Source: a virus
Strand: one strand, 5' to 3'
Length of the DNA stretch: 51,441 nucleotides
IMG/VR virus record: IMGVR_UViG_3300039448_000011
Span: 1-51,441 of that record
Both the position numbers and the translations under genes were made by a program. Below the pieces are notes generated by a model that saw only the letters and a program-made list of their open reading frames with translations, had not been told where the DNA came from and did no database searches. Shown here one piece after another: positions 34,575-40,959 of this stretch (positions are counted from its first letter, which is position 1; every line of letters begins with the position of its first letter).

Positions 34575-35998
34575 GATGCTATCTCCAGTTTGCGACGGAA
34601 GCTTATGTTGCTGATTTCTGCGCCTATCGCGACGTTAGAATCGAACCATAAACCAGCCTTTGGAACCGCATAATCCCAAAGCACACGCCCCGCATTGGGC
34701 ACCGTGAGAAATTGATTTCCGCCCGCAGGATTTTGCGTGTACAACCGCAAGCCACTACCGGAATAATTAAAACCGACTTGATAAGTACCGGGAACCGAAG
34801 CATTCCCAAAGTTTTCACCCAACGGCCCCCAGGCATTAGAGTCTTTTGTGTACGTACCATTGCCGTCGTAAGTCCATGACACCGAGCCGTTGGACGTAGG
34901 CCCAAATAAGTTTTGAACGCCCAACCAATAGTCCCACCAACGTTTTTTCTCAATCTGCATCCAATCTTCAGGCAATGCGTTTTGCAGTATGACGCCTGAC
35001 CATTCGCGGATTGATACTGATTTAATCTGGGACAAGCTACCTTGCTCACGTAAAACGATCCAGTGTGTGGTGCTTACTGCTTCAAAGACAATCTCATTCA
35101 AACCCACCGACAGGAATCCATCTGTGGTTGATACTATTGACAGGTTTACACCGCCAGTACTGGAGTCAGCCAACAGAAGGTAGGAGAGGCCCACCGTTTC
35201 GGTATCAACTATTAACTTGTAAGATTTGCCTACAGTCAGGCCGGTGATTTGCTGCCTATATTCTGCTCTATTGGAAAAGTCGTCCCCATTTAAAATGGCG
35301 CACCCACCTTCTATAGATACGGAACCAGATCCTGTTGATTCATCCGACCAGTTATCCGGTGTTAAAAAGTAACCATTCGTAACCAACTCAGTCCCCGACG
35401 CCACCGCACGATTACGCTGGTAGTCAGAGCTGGATTCATCAAACGGCCCATTCAGAATTAAATTATCATCAACCCACCCTAATAAACCAAATGGTATGCC
35501 TGTGAATCTAGTTCCTCCGAACACAAAACATTTATCAAATCTAATTGCATCAGAAATAACAGTTGTACTAATTACGTTGCCATTAATTAAGGCAGAAACA
35601 GTATTATTAGATGACCGATTTAGCTCAATCACACAAAGCTTGTTATCCATCGACTGACTAGCAACAACCTCCCCTGCGTTGTGGTAACTACTACCTAACT
35701 GATAAACAAACTCGCCACTTGCATTTATATTTACACGCGAACGAGGCAACCCTAGCGCTTCATAATCTGCAAGATCCATTAAACCATTATTTGTAAACGA
35801 GGATGAGTACACTATCCACTGCAGCTTGAAAGGCGTATCAGAATCCACTAAAAAATCATCTGAAAACTCACCCCATTGAGTGCCGTTAAGCTCAAACACT
35901 GAACGCTTCAGGTACTCACGATAGCCGTCATCCCCAGGCACGAACGGCTTGCGTATCGCTGAGCGCATGGCGCTGTGCTTGATCGCGGACTTAATCAC
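34571..35998 (-). CDS. Receptor-binding/tail-fibre-like protein, 475 aa
   Basis: Beta-rich with two lectin-like modules: residues 40-170 resemble a concanavalin-type jelly roll (FSDDFLVDSDTPFKLQWIVY, KLCVIELNRSSNNTVSALIN), residues 200-330 read like a carbohydrate-binding module (GTELVTNGYFLTPDNWSDES, GSVSIEGGCAILNGD, YRQQITGLTVGKSYKLIVDT), and the C terminus is another beta region with many Trp. Such arrays occur in phage adhesins. It stands early in the late operon. Glycan binding is inferred. Confidence 0.6.
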   Translation of the reverse strand: MIKSAIKHSAMRSAIRKPFVPGDDGYREYLKRSVFELNGTQWGEFSDDFLVDSDTPFKLQWIVYSSSFTNNGLMDLADYEALGLPRSRVNINASGEFVYQLGSSYHNAGEVVASQSMDNKLCVIELNRSSNNTVSALINGNVISTTVISDAIRFDKCFVFGGTRFTGIPFGLLGWVDDNLILNGPFDESSSDYQRNRAVASGTELVTNGYFLTPDNWSDESTGSGSVSIEGGCAILNGDDFSNRAEYRQQITGLTVGKSYKLIVDTETVGLSYLLLADSSTGGVNLSIVSTTDGFLSVGLNEIVFEAVSTTHWIVLREQGSLSQIKSVSIREWSGVILQNALPEDWMQIEKKRWWDYWLGVQNLFGPTSNGSVSWTYDGNGTYTKDSNAWGPLGENFGNASVPGTYQVGFNYSGSGLRLYTQNPAGGNQFLTVPNAGRVLWDYAVPKAGLWFDSNVAIGAEISNISFRRKLEIAS

Positions 35999-36300
35999 TG
36001 ACTGCTAACGCTCACTGAATAATCAACGTTCGTCACCGTCGGAGTAACAACAACGTAATCAATTGCGCCCGCGTCCAGTTGAATCATCCCGTTTTCAGAG
36101 ACTATGTTTTCAGATTCGGCGCCAGGGTTAACTCTATTTGTTGAGCTATCAAAACCGTAGGGCACAACAGTAATCGTAATATCGCCAGTCGCGCCGGAGA
36201 AATACAATGTGTGCAGTGACGATCCGTTTGCAACCTGAATTAGTTGCTCACCCTGAAGCCCGTTTTTGATTTGTTTCTTTTGGATATCAGGCATTGTCAT
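35995..36300 (-). CDS. Hypothetical virion protein, 101 aa
   Basis: Almost entirely beta-strand in character (SSLHTLYFSGATGDITITVV, IQLDAGAIDYVVVTPTVTNV), a Gly/Thr/Val-rich small sandwich. Overlaps the fibre gene and the gene before it. It is likely a fibre-associated or structural protein rather than an enzyme. No named family. Confidence 0.5.
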   Translation of the reverse strand: MTMPDIQKKQIKNGLQGEQLIQVANGSSLHTLYFSGATGDITITVVPYGFDSSTNRVNPGAESENIVSENGMIQLDAGAIDYVVVTPTVTNVDYSVSVSSQ

Positions 36301-36532
36301 TGCTCCCGCGAGACTGTCTGTCAGTCAACACTGCAATATCCTTGTCGTGTTGACTAATTATTGATGCGTGCTCATCAAGTCGTGTCTGATGTCGAATGTG
36401 CTGCTCGTCATGCGATGAGAGTTTTGATGAAACGATGCCGTAAATGCGTCCAAGTCCAATGAGCTGCATAGCAAATGTTGCGAACAACCCTCCAACCGCT
36501 ACCAGCGTATTTGTATCGACGTTTTCGAGCAT
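36287..36532 (-). CDS. Membrane-anchored coiled-coil protein, first gene of the late operon, 81 aa
   Basis: Start at ATG 36532 (MLENVDTNTLVAVGG). One transmembrane helix (about residues 8-32, TLVAVGGLFATFAMQLIGLG) followed by a coiled coil (SSKLSSHDEQHIRHQTRLDE and onward). This layout fits a holin-like XhlA or an i-spanin-like protein, but there is not enough to decide. It begins right after the terminator at 36549-36581. Confidence 0.5.
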   Translation of the reverse strand: MLENVDTNTLVAVGGLFATFAMQLIGLGRIYGIVSSKLSSHDEQHIRHQTRLDEHASIISQHDKDIAVLTDRQSRGSNDNA

Positions 36533-36548
36533 GCTAAATCCCAGACGC

Positions 36549-36581
36549 AAAAAAGCCCGGATCAGATTTAACTGCCGGGCT
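36549..36581 (-). terminator. Strong rho-independent terminator before the late genes
   Basis: Minus strand AGCCCGG, 14-base loop, CCGGGCT and TTTTTT. It lies just upstream of the first late gene and about 70 bases after the proposed start point of a candidate late promoter, a layout like lambda pR'-tR'. It should block late expression unless RNA polymerase is modified. Confidence 0.8.
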
Positions 36582-36629
36582 GTTTATGTATTTATATTCG
36601 TTGAGGTCATTTAAGACCAGTATGACAAA

Positions 36630-36658
36630 AAGTTACTCTAGCTGCGCACTGGTGTCAA
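36630..36658 (-). promoter_or_regulatory. Candidate late promoter
   Basis: Perfect -35 TTGACA (36658-36653, minus strand), 17-base spacer, poor -10 TAACTT (36635-36630). A GGTC/GACC inverted repeat follows (about 36605-36618). The -35 is the strongest minus-strand promoter element in the gap; the -10 is weak, so confidence is moderate. Confidence 0.45.
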
Positions 36659-36745
36659 CACTCTGTTTTTAATTTGCTGCGGAAGTATGCAAGAGGTGTT
36701 GAAGTTGATAGCAGGCAATTCGCATTAATTTTAAATTATTTCCCT

Positions 36746-36780
36746 GTTTGTGTGTACAAACTAAAATAAAGGTGTATAGT
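36746..36780 (+). promoter_or_regulatory. Promoter with inverted-repeat operator for the accessory genes
   Basis: GTTTGT-gtgt-ACAAAC (36746-36761) is a perfect inverted repeat placed where a -35 box should be, followed by -10 TATAGT (36775-36780). The 36586-36850 gap contains this site and the oppositely directed candidate late promoter and nothing else I can support. An inverted repeat in the promoter is also typical of regulated anti-CRISPR operons. Confidence 0.5.
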
Positions 36781-36850
36781 TATTTACATGGAAGGCAACA
36801 ACGCCAACCAGCCGACCAAGCGGGACTTGGAATAGAAAGCGAGAAAAATC

Positions 36851-37258
36851 ATGACTACAATCACTATCAACGACCTACCAAAATCATGCGCCCTAACAAA
36901 AATTGAGCTTTGTGGCGATCATGAAACTATCATCGAATTAGTTCGCAGCGTCACCACATACCCAACAATCAAAAACAAATCTGGAAATCTTGAGCTAGAC
37001 GCTAGCAAAAAAGACATTGCAGGTGTTTACAACGCGGTATTTGCACACAATGATCGCGTCAAAAAATCAGAATCCAAGCCATCTACAACTCAAACCACCG
37101 AAAAACCAGCAGAGCGCTATGTTGAATTACTCGCTACCGCTGAATTTGAGAATTTAAACCACGGTCGCGCTTGGTATTGCTCTGAGCTAGACATTGAAAC
37201 CAAAGGCGCCTCTCCTGCATGGGAAGGCGAGCAAATCTGTTACGTTTATCCAAACTAA
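36851..37258 (+). CDS. Accessory protein of unknown function, anti-defence candidate, 135 aa
   Basis: Starts TTITINDLPKSCALTKIEL, has a Lys/Ser/Thr-rich linker (KKSESKPSTTQTTEKPAER, residues 75-93) and a C-terminal Trp/Tyr/Glu segment (GRAWYCSELDIETKGASPAW). No known family, no membrane segment. It opposes the surrounding minus-strand genes, has its own promoter, and lies 250 bases from the CRISPR-like element. That context makes an inhibitor of host defence a reasonable but untested guess. Confidence 0.6.
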   Translation: MTTITINDLPKSCALTKIELCGDHETIIELVRSVTTYPTIKNKSGNLELDASKKDIAGVYNAVFAHNDRVKKSESKPSTTQTTEKPAERYVELLATAEFENLNHGRAWYCSELDIETKGASPAWEGEQICYVYPN

Positions 37259-37264
37259 TTAATA

Positions 37265-37280
37265 GGCGGGGTAACCCGCC
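37265..37280 (+). promoter_or_regulatory. Perfect intergenic hairpin
   Basis: GGCGGG GTAA CCCGCC between the two accessory genes, followed by AATCGGAGAA and the next ATG. Without a T run it is unlikely to terminate; it may tune the ratio of the two proteins by RNA processing or translation. Confidence 0.5.
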
Positions 37281-37295
37281 AATCGGAGAATCAGA

Positions 37296-37514
37296 ATGAT
37301 TAAATATAGTGTTGTGAGCGAAAAACAGGATGTTGGCGGCGATATTATCGAAATATTTAGTGTTGTTGACGACGATGGAATGCCAATCAATGACGGGCAT
37401 TTTACCGTTGAGTCAGATGCAAACTACGTATCAGAGAAAATGAATACAGGTAAATTTGGCGGAGACGATGTGTCGAATTTATGCAAATTAATGGATAGCT
37501 GGATAATCTGCTAG
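37296..37514 (+). CDS. Small acidic accessory protein, anti-defence candidate, 72 aa
   Basis: RBS GGAGAA upstream. Strand-rich acidic protein (MIKYSVVSEKQDVGGDIIEI, FSVVDDDGMPINDGHFTVES) with a helical end (CKLMDSWIIC). Size and acidity are like many DNA-mimic or anti-CRISPR proteins, though this is not diagnostic. Its stop codon touches the 3' end of the CRISPR-like element on the other strand, so the element's terminator hairpin lies immediately after the gene. Confidence 0.6.
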   Translation: MIKYSVVSEKQDVGGDIIEIFSVVDDDGMPINDGHFTVESDANYVSEKMNTGKFGGDDVSNLCKLMDSWIIC

Positions 37515-37602
37515 AAAAAATCCCCACATAGTGGGGAACGGAACTACTTAGAAACAGACATTCTATGTCTATGTGGTTCATCCCCGCAAAACGGGGAACT
37601 GC
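37515..37602 (-). CRISPR. Two-repeat type I-E-like element (repeat, 32-nt spacer, repeat)
   Basis: Read on the minus strand: repeat 1 (37602-37575) is GCAGTTCCCCG TTTT GCGGGGATGAACC, repeat 2 (37542-37515) shares GTTCCCC...TGTGGGGAT with it, and they are exactly 60 bases apart, leaving a 32-base spacer. Type I-E repeats are 28-29 nt of the form GAGTTCCCC...GGGGATAAACCG with 32-nt spacers, so length, stem, GTTC/GAAC ends and the ATGAACC 5' handle all fit. Repeat 2 ends GGGGATTTTTT, so it doubles as a terminator. No cas genes are nearby. It could feed or jam a host Cascade. Confidence 0.6.
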
Positions 37603-37631
37603 ACCCTCACGGGCACGCTCATAGCAACATC

Positions 37632-37659
37632 AATTTACATGGTTTTTTTAATCTGTCAA
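37632..37659 (-). promoter_or_regulatory. Promoter for the CRISPR-like RNA
   Basis: Minus-strand -35 TTGACA (37659-37654) is perfect; -10 TAAATT (37637-37632) follows after 16 bases. Predicted start near 37625, giving a transcript of about 110 nt that ends at the repeat 2 T run. The site overlaps the start region of the oppositely directed gene at 37671. Confidence 0.5.
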
Positions 37660-37670
37660 TGGGTAATAAA

Positions 37671-38096
37671 ATGAAAAAATCAACGTTAGATAAGTATTTG
37701 GCATTCGCCAGCCCTCTCACTGGCTATGGCCACGACTTCTACTTTAATGGTTATATCGCTGGCCTCAATGCCTACTATGCGCGCCTAAAGCAGCTAAAAA
37801 CGCTGGATAAACACGAAGCCGAGCTTGAGCGTGCTCGCATGGTTTATCCGACCGTTGAGTCGGCAGACGGTATCTCAGACGGGCTCGATGGCCGCCCACC
37901 TTCGGGTTACGTCCAAGAGCAAAGCCACTTAGCCGGGAATGATCATGCTGTTAAAGATGCCGAACCACGCGATAATCGTGTGATCATTCGCTGCAGTACG
38001 ACAAATAAAACGCGCTGGGATGCCCACAAAAAACCATCAGAATCCCGCGCTGATTTTATCACCCGTGTGCTGAATGCCTACTGCGACAATCAATAA
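37671..38096 (+). CDS. Probable ribbon-helix-helix regulator, 141 aa
   Basis: Start ATG 37671 (37659 is an in-frame alternative with no ribosome site). N-terminal helical region (KYLAFASPLTGYGHDFYFNG) and coil; C-terminal residues about 103-141 (RVIIRCSTTNKTRWDAHKKP, then SRADFITRVLNAYC) fit an RHH/Arc-type DNA-binding end: a strand then two helices. Being beside the accessory genes and the CRISPR-like promoter, it may be their regulator, comparable in position to Aca proteins, though Acas are usually HTH. Confidence 0.5.
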   Translation: MKKSTLDKYLAFASPLTGYGHDFYFNGYIAGLNAYYARLKQLKTLDKHEAELERARMVYPTVESADGISDGLDGRPPSGYVQEQSHLAGNDHAVKDAEPRDNRVIIRCSTTNKTRWDAHKKPSESRADFITRVLNAYCDNQ

Positions 38097-38112
38097 GCAC
38101 CAATAACAAGCA

Positions 38113-38137
38113 AGGGCTGAGAGTTCTACTCAGCCCT
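38113..38137. terminator. Bidirectional hairpin between convergent genes
   Basis: AGGGCTGAG AGTTCTA CTCAGCCCT, a perfect nine-base stem between the end of the accessory regulator gene and the end of ssb. The T runs on either side are weak, so it may pause rather than fully terminate. Confidence 0.6.
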
Positions 38138-38156
38138 ACCCTAACCTTTATGTCAT

Positions 38157-38762
38157 TCAGAACGGAATATCATCGTCAAAGTCATCAAAGTTATTGCTTG
38201 GCTGCTGCATTGGCGACGGCTGCTGCACAGGCTGCTGGTAATTCCCTTGTTGAGGTGCTGACTGCTGAGCTGCACGCTGAGGGCTTTGCATTGATTGTGG
38301 TGCTTGCTGTTGAGGCTGCTGGTAACTTTGCTGCTGTTGAGGTGCCTGCCTAGGTTGTGGGGCTTGTTGTGGGGCTTGTTGCTGATAACCACCCTGCTGT
38401 CCGTCACCCTGCTGTCCACCGCTCTGCGGTCTACTATCCAGCATCATCATGTCGTTACAGACAATTTCAGTCGTGTAACGCTTAATCCCGTCTTTTTCCC
38501 ATTCGCGAGTGCGGAGCTTGCCTTCAAAGTAGGCACGCGAACCTTTCTTCAGGTACTGCTGACAGATTTCTGCAAGCTTGCCGTATACCGTAATGCGGTG
38601 CCATTCAGTCTGCTCGACTTTTTGACCGGTCGCCTTATCGTTATAGCTTTCATCTGTTGCGAGAGAGATATTTGCAACCGCATTGCCATTCGGCATATAA
38701 CGGACTTCTGGATCGCGACCCAGAGTACCGATTAATGTGACTTTGTTTACTGATCTGCTCAT
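38157..38762 (-). CDS. ssb: Single-stranded DNA-binding protein, 201 aa
   Basis: Canonical SSB: OB fold at residues 1-110 ([70 protein letters not shown]), a long Gln/Pro/Gly linker, and the acidic tail DFDDDIPF that recruits partner proteins. It protects ssDNA in replication and works with the RecT-like annealase and exonuclease of the rightward operon. AAGGTGAG precedes the ATG. Strong call. Confidence 0.95.
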   Translation of the reverse strand: MSRSVNKVTLIGTLGRDPEVRYMPNGNAVANISLATDESYNDKATGQKVEQTEWHRITVYGKLAEICQQYLKKGSRAYFEGKLRTREWEKDGIKRYTTEIVCNDMMMLDSRPQSGGQQGDGQQGGYQQQAPQQAPQPRQAPQQQQSYQQPQQQAPQSMQSPQRAAQQSAPQQGNYQQPVQQPSPMQQPSNNFDDFDDDIPF

Positions 38763-38812
38763 TTTTACTCACCTTTCGTATTTATCCTAGCCCTGCCAGG
38801 ACGGTTATCGTC

Positions 38813-38841
38813 ATGTATAGATTATTCGATTTTCTATACAT
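38813..38841 (-). promoter_or_regulatory. Long inverted repeat at the ssb promoter
   Basis: ATGTATAGA-11 bases-TCTATACAT is a perfect nine-base inverted repeat 50 bases upstream of the ssb gene. Its arms contain TATAGA/TATACA, which look like -10 boxes on both strands. It probably is a promoter with operator. The 121-base gap holds this site and attC-like B3. Confidence 0.5.
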
Positions 38842-38886
38842 AACACTTCAGAGCGCGGGACGTTCCGCCCGCGTCCATTCTTGTTA
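38840..38886 (-). repeat. attC-like palindrome B3
   Basis: Minus strand: TAACAAG at the stop codon of the small membrane protein gene, a GCGGG/CCCGC-type core (CGCGGG ... CCCGCG) and the end GTTATG. Total about 47 bases. The outer ends TAAC and GTTA are complementary and the arms match at about half their positions, with bulges. Confidence 0.4.
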
Positions 38887-39039
38887 TTCGTGTTCGGTGA
38901 TTTCCGAACACTTAAACGTTTTTTTGCCAACATAGAACGACCCTTGACGCTCGCACTCTGTAGCTATTGTCGAATGTGCCCACTCCCAGCCTATCCATAC
39001 GCCGAAAACCAGCATTAACAATGCGAAGAACATTTTCAT
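38884..39039 (-). CDS. Small membrane protein, 51 aa
   Basis: Start at ATG 39039 behind a strong GGAGAGGTG site; a longer open frame upstream has no site. One membrane helix (MKMFFALLMLVFGVWIGWEW) followed by a short Cys-containing tail ATECERQGSFYVGKKTFKC. The pattern 'TM then ECEKQGSF...G...YxC' recurs in small phage membrane proteins. Located between attC-like B2 and B3. Function unknown. Confidence 0.65.
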   Translation of the reverse strand: MKMFFALLMLVFGVWIGWEWAHSTIATECERQGSFYVGKKTFKCSEITEHE

Positions 39040-39050
39040 CACCTCTCCGA

Positions 39051-39109
39051 ATAACAAACATTTGAATCGTGGACTGTCGCTACGCTCCAGCCCATTAAAA
39101 TCTGGGTTA
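39051..39109 (-). repeat. attC-like palindrome B2
   Basis: Minus strand TAACCCAGATTTTAATGGG ... ATTCAAATGTTTGTTAT, 59 bases. Reversing the right half gives TAACAAACATTTGAATCGTG, which shares TAAC, ATTT, AAT and CTG with the left half in register. It begins six bases after the stop of the zinc-ribbon gene and ends 11 bases before the next start. Confidence 0.4.
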
Positions 39110-39115
39110 TAACTC

Positions 39116-39364
39116 TTAATGGCATTCACATAAGCCGCCATTGTAATCATAAGCACCTTCATACTGCTCACCGTTATAGTGCTCTCCAGCCTCGCCATAC
39201 CAATCTTCGCCGTTACCGCAGCAATCACACACTTGAACATCGTGCTCAGGTGTTGCCGCAATCCATTTAAGAATATCGTCTTGACTCATTGGCTCTTCGG
39301 TTTCCGGTAATTGCTCGTAATTTAAGAATCCAGTCCCAGAACATCTAGTACATATTATCGCCAT
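39116..39364 (-). CDS. Small zinc-ribbon-like protein, 82 aa
   Basis: Start at ATG 39364 with GGAGGCAAGT directly upstream (an in-frame TTG at 39376 is less likely). Cys pairs CTRCSGTGF near residue 5 and CDCCGNG near residue 50 suggest a zinc-binding ribbon, and the C terminus (EAGEHYNGEQYEGAYDYNGG) ends CECH. The middle is acidic and helical. A DNA- or protein-binding role is likely; no homologue is named. It lies between attC-like B1 and B2. Confidence 0.6.
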   Translation of the reverse strand: MAIICTRCSGTGFLNYEQLPETEEPMSQDDILKWIAATPEHDVQVCDCCGNGEDWYGEAGEHYNGEQYEGAYDYNGGLCECH

Positions 39365-39386
39365 ACTTGCCTCCAATTAATCCGTT

Positions 39387-39429
39387 ATAACAAAGTATTG
39401 CAGCGGACAAACCGCTGACTACGGGGTTA
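39387..39429 (-). repeat. attC-like palindrome B1
   Basis: Minus strand TAACCCCGTAGT, core CAGCGG TTTGT CCGCTG, then CAATACTTTGTTAT. Shares the TAACCCC start with A1 and A2, the CAGCG-type core with A1, and the TTTGTTAT end with A1 and B2. Right before the ribosome site of the zinc-ribbon gene. Confidence 0.45.
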
Positions 39430-39600
39430 TGCGCTTGGTAAACCTTCAAAATCGTCAATATTACCATTAAAAACTGTAGTCGAACCCTTGTAACCAGCTA
39501 GCTTTTGCAATTTTGCGTATGCTTCTAGCCACGGTTCGTGATTATAAAAACCCCAGCCATTTTCTGTTCTATGACCTTGTGAGTGTAATCCCCAATCCAC
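39427..39600 (-). CDS. Possible overlapping reading frame, 57 aa
   Basis: A frame starting at GTG (39600) runs 57 codons to TAA at 39427, which is also the TAAC of the attC-like B1. The product reads ENGWGFYNHEPWLEAYAKLQ and KLAGYKGSTTVFNGNIDDFE, plausible as protein. It overlaps the last 76 bases of the next gene in another frame. No good ribosome site. It could be a separate cassette-type gene or the true end of the upstream gene after a frameshift. Confidence 0.3.
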   Translation of the reverse strand: MDWGLHSQGHRTENGWGFYNHEPWLEAYAKLQKLAGYKGSTTVFNGNIDDFEGLPSA

Positions 39601-40268
39601 TTATCCAACGGACGTAGCGACTGGTCATCAATTTTGCTGATTTCCGACATAATGATTTGCCAAATATATTTCCACTGGCGCGACCAATTTCTAGTATCAA
39701 TATTCCGGTCGCGGGAGGCCATTAATCGACCAACTTCATTCACTTGGCTCGACGATAGATCCATAGTCTTAGGCGTTTGACCTTCAATCGCTGGTGATAT
39801 TGACTCTCTGTAGTGGCATAGAGCGCAGTAGATTAAGTCCATCATCGCTGCACGCCTCTCTGGCGGCGTGCTTGGGTGTTGCTGTTGCAGATTTTTCATA
39901 CAGATTCGATACAGATGGTTTTGTATCTGCATGACATCAGCATGACTCGCCTCACCCTCTGGCTTGTAGAGTAAATTTCCCAGCGCACGGCAAAACACGG
40001 GCAACCTGTTAATCTCTGAGCGCAGGTGCATTTTTTGTTGATCACACCATATTTGGGCTACGTTTGAACTGAAGCCCCCGAAGTCGGCATTCGCGACCTT
40101 GGTCTTTTTCCAATCTCCAGACATTGCGCTGGACGCATTCGATTTTATACCGAGCTTTGCCGTTTCAATACATGAAGACAAGGCCGAGTCGGCACCGTAG
40201 AAATATATCCAGTGCCACAGGTTTCGGGCTATTAGTGGGTACGGAAGGCTTCGAGTAGTATTAGTCAA
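39525..40268 (-). CDS. Hypothetical protein in the position of a late antiterminator, 247 aa
   Basis: Basic N-terminal half (IARNLWHWIYFYGADSALSS) with a helical body (HADVMQIQNHLYRICMKNLQ; AAMMDLIYCALCHYRES) and a C-terminal helix-rich part (VNEVGRLMASRDRNIDTRNW). No match to Q that I can see. It directly follows ninG, where lambdoid phages keep Q, and the late promoter-terminator leader at 36549-36658 requires such a function. Position only; could be another family. Confidence 0.4.
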   Translation of the reverse strand: MTNTTRSLPYPLIARNLWHWIYFYGADSALSSCIETAKLGIKSNASSAMSGDWKKTKVANADFGGFSSNVAQIWCDQQKMHLRSEINRLPVFCRALGNLLYKPEGEASHADVMQIQNHLYRICMKNLQQQHPSTPPERRAAMMDLIYCALCHYRESISPAIEGQTPKTMDLSSSQVNEVGRLMASRDRNIDTRNWSRQWKYIWQIIMSEISKIDDQSLRPLDKWIGDYTHKVIEQKMAGVFIITNRG

Positions 40269-40959
40269 GGTGCAGCTCCTCTTTCAGTTTTTTCCAGCGA
40301 GCGTCACACCAGCGGCGCACGATTTTTAATTGCTTCGCGTCCCGCGTGAAATTCGGTTGCTTCCGTTCGAGATAGCTCATACGTTTTTCGTATTCTTCTA
40401 TGCCTCGGCGTCTTTTAAGGCCCTCTAAATATCCACGACTGTTTTTATTGCCGGTAATATTGCCGGAAAGGCCTTTGTTGCAGTAACGATTGCACTGCAG
40501 CTCAGTGTTGAGCGTGTTAAATCTCAATTCCTCATGAGCACCTACGGTCTTCAAGTGACCGCAGGCAAATTCACCAAGAGCATAATGGTCCGCGATTTTT
40601 GAGCAGCTAATGCACGATGGTGCTTTGCAATCATCTAAAAGCTCTTTGTACCGCTCTAACTTGATCATCCGGTTGAATGAAATCTGAGTGAGCTTCAACT
40701 GCTTTGAGACATCATTGTCGTAGTAATCTCGTTTTTTACGACCAGCCTCCTTTTTCTTTTCAGCCGCCTTCTTTTTCGTGACTCGCTGAACGTAGCAATC
40801 CAAGCCTTGGCGTAACTTTTCACGCTCTTTCTTAAGGGCTTCCAGTCCAAATTCTTCCATACAGCTAAAGGAATAGAATTTCTTTTTGTGATAGATGGTT
40901 GTGCTTGCCGCAGCCGTAGGGATGGCTCTGTCGCAACCGCATTTGCAACGTCGGGTCAT
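40261..40959 (-). CDS. ninG: NinG-like recombination protein, 232 aa
   Basis: Residues 1-40 hold a Cys-rich cluster (RRCKCGCDRAIP), the middle is a long basic coiled region (KKAAEKKKEAGRKKRDYYDN), and 115-185 is the core with CISCSKIAD, ACGHLKTVGAHEELRFNTLN and QCNRYCNKGLSGNITG, an HNH-type metal-binding arrangement. NinG (Rap) acts on branched DNA in lambda recombination. Overlaps the next gene by eight bases. Strong family match. Confidence 0.8.
   Translation of the reverse strand: MTRRCKCGCDRAIPTAAASTTIYHKKKFYSFSCMEEFGLEALKKEREKLRQGLDCYVQRVTKKKAAEKKKEAGRKKRDYYDNDVSKQLKLTQISFNRMIKLERYKELLDDCKAPSCISCSKIADHYALGEFACGHLKTVGAHEELRFNTLNTELQCNRYCNKGLSGNITGNKNSRGYLEGLKRRRGIEEYEKRMSYLERKQPNFTRDAKQLKIVRRWCDARWKKLKEELHLD

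Noticed and set aside
36788-36835. 15-codon ATG frame just after the -10 box of the accessory promoter
   Set aside because: No ribosome site and no composition bias; it could be a leaderless peptide but I cannot support it.
37515-37602. A complete CRISPR-Cas locus
   Set aside because: Only two degenerate repeats and no cas1, cas2, cas3 or Cascade genes anywhere in the window.
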